Shown here one piece after another: positions 1 to 6,097 of a DNA stretch of 7,159 nt. The number at the start of each line of letters is the position of its first letter. The first letter of the stretch is position 1. The position numbers were made by a program, and so were the translations under genes. The stretch is taken from assembly GCA_964563505.1 (NCBI GenBank), contig CAZLXW010000113.1, forward strand, positions 1-7,159, read 5' to 3'. A model generated the notes under the pieces. That model had not been told where the DNA came from. It saw only the letters and a program-made list of their open reading frames with translations, and did not search any database. Origin of the DNA: UBA1351 sp964563505 (GTDB lineage Bacteria; Bacillota; Clostridia; Lachnospirales; Vallitaleaceae).

Positions 1-2
1 TA

Positions 3-908
3 TTAGCTATTTGCATATTTTCGCTCTCCTTTAAACTGAACTATTGTCACAAGTAATACCATTAAGAATAAGATCATTGAAATTGCACTGGCATATCCAT
101 AATTACTTCCGGTTACAAAGGCTGTTTGATAAATATGATAGACAAGTACAAGGGTCGATGTTCCCGGTCCGCCTTGAGTAATCATATAAATGATGTCATA
201 CACTTTAAAACAGTTGATGGTTAGCATAATAACAACAAAGAATGTCGTGGGTCGAAGTTGAGGAACGGTAATATACCAAAACTTCTGTATGGCATTGGCT
301 CCGTCGATATTTCCGGCTTCATAGAGGTCAGATGGAATGCCTTGAAGGCCTGCGAGATAGATGACCATATAATATCCCATAGATTTCCAAACGGAAAAGA
401 AAACAACGGTAAACATGGCCCAATCCGGATCTGCTGCCCATTTTGGCAAGTACTCTCTGGCAACACCTAAATTTGTCAGCAATACGTTTACAACTCCGGC
501 ACCCGGACTAAATATCATATTCCACACGGCTGCAACAGCCACTAACGATGCAACATAGGGGAAAAATCCAATCGTTCTGAATATGTCTCGACCTTTAACC
601 TTTTGATTTAATATAATGGCTAGTCCTAATGCCGCAGCTAATGTTAACGGCACTGTAGTTACCGCATATACAATTGTATTGATAAATGCCGCCTTAAATC
701 GGGTATCCTCTTTTAGTGCCCAAAAATTCTCAAGTCCAACAAATTGAATGGGATTATTTCCATCCCAAGCCATAAAGGCAAGTGTAAAGGCAAATATAAT
801 AGGACCTAGAGTAAATATACAAAATCCAATAAGATTCGGTGCTATAAATGAATATGCCACCAAATTATTTCGTGTTTCACGGCTGATTCGTGATTTTTTC
901 TTCTTCAT
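3..908 (-). CDS. CUT1-type sugar ABC transporter permease (MalF/UgpA-like)
   Basis: This is one of the two membrane subunits expected in a binding-protein-dependent carbohydrate importer. The 301-residue protein is complete and of normal length for the family. A basic N-terminus (MKKKKSR) precedes about six hydrophobic segments, near residues 18-40, 75-100, 112-133, 165-187, 222-243 and 272-292. The cytoplasmic EAA loop, which docks on the ATPase subunit, is clear at about 197-220 (EAGNIDGAN, then ITVPQLRP). The family's TQGGPG motif is present at 244-249. The ATG is preceded by AGGAG at 916-920 with a 7-nt gap, which supports this start. It lies 88 bp downstream of the binding-protein gene on the same strand, so the two are probably one operon. 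The second permease (MalG-like) is not in view and probably follows past the left edge; no ATPase gene is visible. The family call is firm, but the transported sugar is unknown. Confidence 0.95.
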   Translation of the reverse strand: MKKKKSRISRETRNNLVAYSFIAPNLIGFCIFTLGPIIFAFTLAFMAWDGNNPIQFVGLENFWALKEDTRFKAAFINTIVYAVTTVPLTLAAALGLAIILNQKVKGRDIFRTIGFFPYVASLVAVAAVWNMIFSPGAGVVNVLLTNLGVAREYLPKWAADPDWAMFTVVFFSVWKSMGYYMVIYLAGLQGIPSDLYEAGNIDGANAIQKFWYITVPQLRPTTFFVVIMLTINCFKVYDIIYMITQGGPGTSTLVLVYHIYQTAFVTGSNYGYASAISMILFLMVLLVTIVQFKGERKYANS

Positions 909-935
909 ACAACGTCTCCTAACCTTAATAAAATG

Positions 936-958
936 ATGGACGAGATAAACTCGTCCAT
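936..958 (-). promoter_or_regulatory. Intercistronic hairpin between binding-protein and permease genes
   Basis: A perfect inverted repeat (ATGGACGAG, 5-nt loop, CTCGTCCAT) sits in the gap between the stop of the binding-protein gene and the start of the permease gene. On the transcribed minus strand the stem is followed by CATTTTATT, a broken T-rich stretch rather than a clean U-run. It therefore looks more like a leaky attenuator or an mRNA-stabilising 3' end than a full terminator. Such hairpins are known to let the binding protein be made in excess over the membrane subunits. The structure is seen directly; its role is inferred. Confidence 0.7.
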
Positions 959-996
959 ATTTTATGTGATTATGTATTTGGTTTGGGTATTGAGTT

Positions 997-2361
997 TTAG
1001 TTCAAAATCTTTCCGACTTCTTCATTCATGTATGCGATACCTTCATCCACTGTCATTGTTCCTGTCATAATATAATCATGTCCGTCATTTAAAATAACTT
1101 CGATTTCAGCACTCTTTTCATGAATTGGCATTTCAAGATATGTATTTGATGTTTTCAATGCTTCTGCACTCGCATCATCTGAAGGGAATCCTTCTTTTGA
1201 AGCAATCATATCTACAACAGCATCCGTTTTAATTGCTGGAAATGTACCTGTAGCTGCAACCACTTCTGCACCTTCAGGTCCGCATACAAAATTCATAAAG
1301 TCTGTTGCAATCTCTTTGTTACTTGATGCTGACGCAACGGATAGAGATGTGATTGTAGCAAGTGTTGATCCTGGTTCTACACCTTCAGCATGCGGATATT
1401 TTACTAGTCCCCAGTTTCCGTTACCGCCTTCACTGATTTCACTATACTCACCTGTTTGTATCTTTTCGATTAATGTAGGAATAAACCAACTTCCCATATT
1501 CATCATACCGATATTTCCTTGAGCAAAGGCACCTGAGTAATGTAAATTACTTGTTTTAAGTGTTGCATAATCTTGAGCAATCATATCTTCTTGTTGAGTA
1601 ACAACCATGTCGTAATACGGCTTAAGGAAATCATAGTTTCCATCAACGATTCTATTTTCTCCATCTAAAATACCAAATAATTGAACTGCTGAACGCCATA
1701 CATGATAATGACTGCCATAAACTTCACTTCCTAATGTATCATCTGAAACTTCACGAGCTAGTGCATCATATTCCTCAAATGTCATATCATTCGTTGGATA
1801 ATCAACGCCTGCTTCATCAAAAACTGTTTTATTATAGAAGACAACCCAGAAGTCACTTCTAAATGGTAATGCATATAAAGTGTCATTAATTTCAATTTGT
1901 TCTGTCATACCACCGTATCCGCTTAAATCTAATCCCGAAGTATCCACAGGTTCTAAAACATTTTTAGCAACAAGATTGACATATCCCGGAATATCTTTGA
2001 TTGTAACAACGTCAAGGTCTGTATCACTACCGGATAACTGTGTTCCAAGTACTGTCATATAATCTTGAGAACCTAAGTCCACCATCTCGATTTTAACATC
2101 CGGATTGGTCGCTTCATAAACATCGATAAGTGGTTGATAATAGGTCGTTGATGCAATATCCCATACTGCCCATTTAATGGTTGTCTGGTTGCTGCCCGCT
2201 GATGAATTCTCACTTGTAGTGTCCTCTGTCGCAGTATTTACATCTGTTGTTGAATCCGTACCTGTACTTGCTTGTTCATCTTTCTTGCCACAACCTGCAA
2301 AAAGCGCTGCCGTTAAAACGAGGACAAGCAGTAAACTTAACATATTTCTTTTGTTTTTCAT
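997..2361 (-). CDS. Lipoprotein extracellular sugar-binding protein of CUT1 ABC transporter
   Basis: This is the substrate-capture subunit of the importer, expected to be tethered to the outer face of the membrane. The 454-residue protein begins with a lipoprotein signal peptide: basic MKNKR, hydrophobic core at about 7-22, and lipobox LFAGC with Cys24 as the predicted lipidation site. A Ser/Thr/Asp-rich flexible linker follows at about 28-60. The rest is a type 1 solute-binding domain (SBP_bac_1 type, about 62-454), recognisable from its opening (TIKWAVWDIAS), the ALPFRSDFWVVFYNK segment and the GNWGLVKYPHAEG segment. An AGGGAGG ribosome site at 2369-2375 lies 7 nt before the ATG. A promoter at 2395-2423 gives a short leader of about 25 nt. 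It is the first gene of the minus-strand operon and is divergent from a two-component system, a common arrangement for sugar uptake loci. The ligand cannot be predicted, though the family binds sugars or oligosaccharides. Confidence 0.95.
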   Translation of the reverse strand: MKNKRNMLSLLLVLVLTAALFAGCGKKDEQASTGTDSTTDVNTATEDTTSENSSAGSNQTTIKWAVWDIASTTYYQPLIDVYEATNPDVKIEMVDLGSQDYMTVLGTQLSGSDTDLDVVTIKDIPGYVNLVAKNVLEPVDTSGLDLSGYGGMTEQIEINDTLYALPFRSDFWVVFYNKTVFDEAGVDYPTNDMTFEEYDALAREVSDDTLGSEVYGSHYHVWRSAVQLFGILDGENRIVDGNYDFLKPYYDMVVTQQEDMIAQDYATLKTSNLHYSGAFAQGNIGMMNMGSWFIPTLIEKIQTGEYSEISEGGNGNWGLVKYPHAEGVEPGSTLATITSLSVASASSNKEIATDFMNFVCGPEGAEVVAATGTFPAIKTDAVVDMIASKEGFPSDDASAEALKTSNTYLEMPIHEKSAEIEVILNDGHDYIMTGTMTVDEGIAYMNEEVGKILN

Positions 2362-2394
2362 GTGTTTTCCTCCCTAAATTTGTTTGATATATAT

Positions 2395-2423
2395 AGTATA
2401 TGTTGGTTCGTCCGCTTTTTGAA
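2395..2423 (-). promoter_or_regulatory. Putative sigma-A promoter of the transporter operon
   Basis: Read on the minus strand, a TTCAAA -35 element (2418-2423) is separated by exactly 17 bp from a TATACT -10 element (2395-2400). Each differs from consensus at only one or two positions. The predicted transcript start is near 2388, about 27 nt upstream of the binding-protein ATG. The -35 is the weaker half, which would suit a promoter needing an activator. One copy of a 10-bp direct repeat (2411-2420) overlaps the spacer and -35. Confidence 0.6.
2411..2420. repeat. 10-bp direct repeat, copy 1 (TCCGCTTTTT)
   Basis: TCCGCTTTTT occurs here and again, identical and in the same orientation, at 2555-2564, both inside the divergent promoter region. 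This copy overlaps the spacer and -35 of the transporter promoter. It could be a half-site for the adjacent AraC-type regulator. The match is short and the region AT-rich, so chance is not excluded. Confidence 0.35.
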
Positions 2424-2530
2424 TGGATTATTTCTATGATTACATTGACTATTTATCCATAAAAAGTACAAATGCTTTTCTTTTTTGTAAAACATGTCTT
2501 TTTTTATGCACTTCATGTTATTTATTATTA

Positions 2531-2540
2531 TTGTATACAA
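2531..2540. repeat. 10-bp perfect palindrome TTGTATACAA
   Basis: TTGTATACAA is a perfect dyad that does not extend outward. It lies about 40 bp upstream of the kinase promoter -35 and about 110 bp upstream of the transporter -35 on the other strand. It could be an operator, but AT-rich palindromes of this size are common. Confidence 0.25.
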
Positions 2541-2554
2541 ATTGACAAAAAATC

Positions 2555-2564
2555 TCCGCTTTTT
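2555..2564. repeat. 10-bp direct repeat, copy 2 (TCCGCTTTTT)
   Basis: This is the second copy of the element at 2411-2420, 144 bp away in the same orientation. It ends 14 bp before the -35 element of the kinase promoter, a plausible position for a regulator touching RNA polymerase. Its function as an operator is inferred only. Confidence 0.35.
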
Positions 2565-2578
2565 ATCCCGTTTTTTTG

Positions 2579-2607
2579 TTGACATCATCTACTTTTATCT
2601 TTAGAAT
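2579..2607 (+). promoter_or_regulatory. Near-consensus sigma-A promoter of the kinase-regulator-lyase operon
   Basis: A perfect TTGACA -35 (2579-2584), a 17-bp spacer and a TAGAAT -10 (2602-2607, five of six consensus bases) point to a transcript start near 2614. The leader would be only about 20 nt, just enough for the AAAGGAGG ribosome site at 2621-2628, which is 5 nt before the kinase ATG. This fits a steadily expressed regulatory operon. Confidence 0.75.
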
Positions 2608-2633
2608 AAAGGCATCATGGAAAGGAGGCTTTT

Positions 2634-4484
2634 ATGAAACCTCGCCTAAAAAGCATTAAGACTTACCTCATTAGCGTAACTGTTATTTTTACTTTGCTCG
2701 TCACTTTACTAATTACTACTTTTGTATATACACTTTTTAGTCGTCTTCTTTCTGAAAGTCTGATTCAATCAACAACATATAATCTTTCATTGGCTTCAGA
2801 GTCGATTTCAAAAGACATACTCCCCATTACCTCCTTTGCCAATTGGTGTGAATCCAATGTTGAATTAGCCAAATATATTGAATCCGCTAATCAAATGAAT
2901 CAAGCTGCAAAAGACTATTCATCGGATCCTTCTTTGGAGATTAAACAAATCTATGAGCGAGAAAAAAGCCAAGTTCGCCAGCAATCACTCACTTCCTGGA
3001 AGCGTTTATTAGAAGAATATCGAAATAATCGCTCTTCCTTATATATTAATCGGATTATTGTCAGTAGTTTTGAAGGCAACTATCTCCAAATTTCACCAAC
3101 GTCATCCTATCTCTCCTTAAATATCTTTGATACTGTAACGAATCTACCCGGTTTCGATAGGCAACTAGCCTCAAGAAATATCCTTTGGACCGGAATTGAA
3201 GAAGATCCTTTCGGAGAAATAGCAAATGCCAAGATGCTTCCACTTATCCGTCCGGTCTATGCCGCTTATGCCAATGATATCATTGGTTGGAGCTATTTAT
3301 CCATCTCGCAAAAAATTATTACAGATGTCTTTTCTATATATGAGTTACCGACAGATAGTCAATTATTTGTCACTATTAATGAACAAACCTACCAAGTTAC
3401 TCAAGATACCTTAATCCCCTATGCCTTTGAAACTATTGATTTTAATCAGCAGGTTCAGGCCTTTACAGATGCTAATGGAAACTCACGGCAGTTAATAACC
3501 TACCCGTCGAGCATAAATGGTTGGTATCTATCTCAAACCTTATCTATGGAACAGCTTTCGACGCAGAAGAATATATATTTCTTATTACTCATTGCCATTG
3601 CACTTGTTGTAATGCTTATGGGATTTTTATTGACATTTTTCTTAAGTCATAAAATCAACCGGCCTTTATCACAACTTTTACATAAATTATCATCCATTGC
3701 CTCCGGAGATTTTTCTCATGATCCTCATATTGAGTGGGACAATGAACTCGGTGAAATCGGTCGAGGTATTAACAATCTATCTGAAAACGTCGTTTTGCTT
3801 ATGGATCGGCGTATTGAAGATGAAAAAGATAAAAATCAGTTGGAATATGAAATTCTTCAAAGTCAGATTAATCCGCATTTTTTATATAATACACTCAACT
3901 CCATTAAATGGATGGCTTCAATACAAAATGCAACGGGAATCGCTGAAATGACAACATCATTGTCGAAACTGTTACGGTCGGTTTCAAAGGATACCCGCCA
4001 GATTCATACCTTAAAAGATGAAATCGACCTTTTGGACCATTATTTTTTAATTCAAAAATACCGTTATGGTGGTATGTTAACACTAGCATATGCTATTGAT
4101 GATAACGACTTATATGAATGCCAGCTTCCAAAGTTTACCTTACAACCCATCGTAGAAAATGCGATTTTTCATGGAATTGAACCAAAACAGGCCACAGGAT
4201 CCATTCATATTCATGCCTATACTGATGCAAATCAATTATTTCATATTGATATTCAAGATGACGGGGTCGGAATGACCCAAGAACAAATCGAAGATCTATT
4301 ATCTGCCAATAAAGACCATCAACATGATTTTTTCAAACGGATCGGCATTAATAATGTTAACTTACGTATCCAACATGCTTATGGTGCCGGCTTTGGACTA
4401 ACCATTACAAGTTCACTCGATTCCAATGCAACTAATCGCGGAACGACAGTACATATTCGTTTACCAAAAAGGAGAAAACCATGA
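2634..4484 (+). CDS. YesM/LytS-type membrane sensor histidine kinase
   Basis: This is the sensor of a two-component system, predicted to autophosphorylate on a histidine and pass the phosphate to the regulator encoded next. The 616 residues form a standard YesM layout. A first membrane helix lies at about 12-35 and an extracellular sensor region at about 36-313; its end (MLPLIRPVYAAY, then IIGWSYLSIS) resembles a Cache-type fold. A second helix at about 314-337 is followed by a HAMP linker at about 338-392. The His_kinase domain has the family signature QINPHFLYN at 411-419, with His415 the predicted phospho-acceptor. The ATPase domain shows an N box (LQPIVENAIFHG, 503-514, Asn509), a G1 box DDGVGM (542-547) and a second Gly motif RIGINNVNLR from 569. 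No key residue is missing. A strong AAAGGAGG site fixes the start. The ligand is unknown; its position opposite a sugar transporter suggests a carbohydrate or the loaded binding protein. Confidence 0.95.
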   Translation: MKPRLKSIKTYLISVTVIFTLLVTLLITTFVYTLFSRLLSESLIQSTTYNLSLASESISKDILPITSFANWCESNVELAKYIESANQMNQAAKDYSSDPSLEIKQIYEREKSQVRQQSLTSWKRLLEEYRNNRSSLYINRIIVSSFEGNYLQISPTSSYLSLNIFDTVTNLPGFDRQLASRNILWTGIEEDPFGEIANAKMLPLIRPVYAAYANDIIGWSYLSISQKIITDVFSIYELPTDSQLFVTINEQTYQVTQDTLIPYAFETIDFNQQVQAFTDANGNSRQLITYPSSINGWYLSQTLSMEQLSTQKNIYFLLLIAIALVVMLMGFLLTFFLSHKINRPLSQLLHKLSSIASGDFSHDPHIEWDNELGEIGRGINNLSENVVLLMDRRIEDEKDKNQLEYEILQSQINPHFLYNTLNSIKWMASIQNATGIAEMTTSLSKLLRSVSKDTRQIHTLKDEIDLLDHYFLIQKYRYGGMLTLAYAIDDNDLYECQLPKFTLQPIVENAIFHGIEPKQATGSIHIHAYTDANQLFHIDIQDDGVGMTQEQIEDLLSANKDHQHDFFKRIGINNVNLRIQHAYGAGFGLTITSSLDSNATNRGTTVHIRLPKRRKP

Positions 4485-6097
4485 TTAAACTATTAATTGT
4501 CGATGATGAGCCCCTCGTTCAAATCGGCATTAAATCAATGCTTGATTGGAGCCAATTTGATATTGAACTTTGTGAAACTGCCATGAACGGAGAAAAAGCA
4601 CTTAAAATTATTGAAAATCAAAAGCCGGAAATTGTTCTATGCGATATTAAAATGCCGATTATGACCGGTCTGGAATTAATTAAAATCTGTCGACAGCGCT
4701 ACGAAAATTTACCTTTATTCATTTTCTTAACCAGTTATGAAGAATTTTCACTTGTACAAGAAGCCATTAAGCATCAAGCGTTTGATTATCTCATTAAATT
4801 AGATATAACTCCTGCGACTTTATCAGAAACGATTCAAAAGGCATTAGCCCAAGTTTATCAATATAAAAACAAGGAACTCAAAAGCTCAACCTCACATTTG
4901 CAATTTTTTTACGAGAAGTTTATGATTCGACTTTTGAATAATCTTTTTGTGGATCAAGAACAATTTCACCTCCAAGCAAAAGAGCTGCAGCTGGATTTTA
5001 GCGCATCAAAATATGTAGTAGCTTTATGTACCATTATAGAGACGGATAAAACACAATACATGGATGAAAAGCTTTTAAGCCTATGCTTAAGTACAACTCA
5101 AATGGTTGAAAATCTCGTTAAGAAACATATGTCCTGTTTCGTAGCAACCTTAGATACACGCCATTTTTGCATTATTTTCAAACTGGATGATCGAGATTTT
5201 GACATTCAGCGTTCCGATATTAAAAACGCGCTCATGTCTTCATTTTCAATGGCCTATAATTACTTTAATGTACATCTTTGTGCTTGTTTAGGTCGCCCTT
5301 ATGAAGATCCACTGATGTTAAGTGACTCTTATCAAGAGGCTCGACAATTACAAGCCTTAAAAACAGCTCCCGATTCCATCCACTTATTTTCAGATTATTC
5401 TGAAAGTAATGCGTCCTTAAATCATTCCACCTTTAACTTAGGACTTTTCAAAAATGACATCCGACTTGCTTTTGAAAGCTATGACAGCGAATCCTTCGGA
5501 CAAACCATTGATGCATTAATCCATTTATTTAAAAGTCAACCCAACATGTATCTTCAGGCAATCGATGCCGCTTGTAATGTATTGTATTTGACTTTATCAT
5601 TACTTCCGACAAGCCGTGACCATCTCGATATCATTTATGAAGATGCTGATGGGTATCGCTCAATCTATAAAAAAACAACCATTGACCAAGTTATTCAATG
5701 GCTTGAAATATTAAAAAAAGGAATCTGCGATTTACTTGTAAGCCAGCATAAAAATTACAAGAATCACATGATAAAAACGATTCAGGATTATATTGATAGT
5801 CATATTACCGATAAGTTATCCTTAAACACCATTGCTTCTTTATTTGGCATTAGCCCTAACTACTTAAGTCAGCTTTTTAAAAAAACAACCGGCATCGGAT
5901 TTAATGAATATATCACCGCAAAAAAAATTGCTCTTGCTAAAATACGCTTGATGGAATCGGATTTAAAAATTTATGAAATTGCTGAAGAATTAGGTTTTGA
6001 AAGTGCTTTCTATTTTAGCAAAGTTTTTAAAAAAGTGGAAGGTTGCCCACCTAGAGAATTTATTCAAAAAAATACAAGTGAGGATGAATATGTTTAA
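4481..6097 (+). CDS. YesN-type response regulator with AraC-type DNA-binding domain
   Basis: This is the cytoplasmic transcription factor partner of the upstream kinase, probably controlling the divergent transporter operon. The 538-residue protein starts with a receiver domain (about 1-120): acidic pocket Asp8-Asp9, phospho-acceptor Asp55 in CDIKMP, Thr84 and Lys106. The residue after Lys106 is Leu rather than the usual Pro. A middle region of about 125-420 is variable; the stretch CACLGRPYEDP from 267 recalls the degenerate GGDEF-like domain of CdaR/PucR-type regulators, a tentative likeness. The C-terminal part (about 430-530) holds two helix-turn-helix units of the AraC family: LNTIASLFGISPNYLSQLFK, then IYEIAEELGF from 497 followed by FYFSKVFKK. 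The ATG overlaps the kinase stop by 4 bp (ATGA), and GGAG at 4471-4474 lies 6 nt upstream, indicating translational coupling. The target sites are not proven. Confidence 0.95.
   Translation: MIKLLIVDDEPLVQIGIKSMLDWSQFDIELCETAMNGEKALKIIENQKPEIVLCDIKMPIMTGLELIKICRQRYENLPLFIFLTSYEEFSLVQEAIKHQAFDYLIKLDITPATLSETIQKALAQVYQYKNKELKSSTSHLQFFYEKFMIRLLNNLFVDQEQFHLQAKELQLDFSASKYVVALCTIIETDKTQYMDEKLLSLCLSTTQMVENLVKKHMSCFVATLDTRHFCIIFKLDDRDFDIQRSDIKNALMSSFSMAYNYFNVHLCACLGRPYEDPLMLSDSYQEARQLQALKTAPDSIHLFSDYSESNASLNHSTFNLGLFKNDIRLAFESYDSESFGQTIDALIHLFKSQPNMYLQAIDAACNVLYLTLSLLPTSRDHLDIIYEDADGYRSIYKKTTIDQVIQWLEILKKGICDLLVSQHKNYKNHMIKTIQDYIDSHITDKLSLNTIASLFGISPNYLSQLFKKTTGIGFNEYITAKKIALAKIRLMESDLKIYEIAEELGFESAFYFSKVFKKVEGCPPREFIQKNTSEDEYV
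6080..6083 (+). promoter_or_regulatory. Ribosome binding site deciding the start of the lyase-like gene
   Basis: GAGG lies 6 nt before the ATG at 6090. An in-frame ATG at 6084 directly abuts this GAGG with no spacing, and an in-frame GTG at 6078 has no Shine-Dalgarno sequence upstream, so 6090 is the best start. The site lies within the end of the regulator gene. Confidence 0.6.

Noticed and set aside
221..470. Short open frames on both strands inside the permease gene, and similar ones inside the binding-protein and kinase genes
   Set aside because: They lie wholly within well-supported genes, lack ribosome sites and have no recognisable protein features.
936..958. The intercistronic hairpin as a full rho-independent terminator
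   Set aside because: The stem is good but the following bases are CATTTTATT rather than a continuous T-run, and the permease gene follows at once with its own ribosome site, so read-through is expected.
2491..2519. Inverted repeat AACATG / CATGTT
   Set aside because: It has only 6-bp arms with a long 17-nt AT-rich spacer and no extension, so it is likely chance.
2542..2547. A second TTGACA upstream of the kinase gene
   Set aside because: No acceptable -10 lies 16-18 bp downstream, whereas the TTGACA at 2579 has a good -10 at exactly 17 bp.
2358..2588. A 76-codon open frame on the minus strand across the divergent promoter region
   Set aside because: It has no ribosome site before its ATG, has a Lys/Asn/Ile-rich composition typical of translated AT-rich DNA, and covers the transporter promoter, ribosome site and start codon.
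2376..2633. A catabolite-repression (cre, CcpA) site in the divergent region
   Set aside because: None of the CG dinucleotides there is flanked by sequence resembling the cre consensus.
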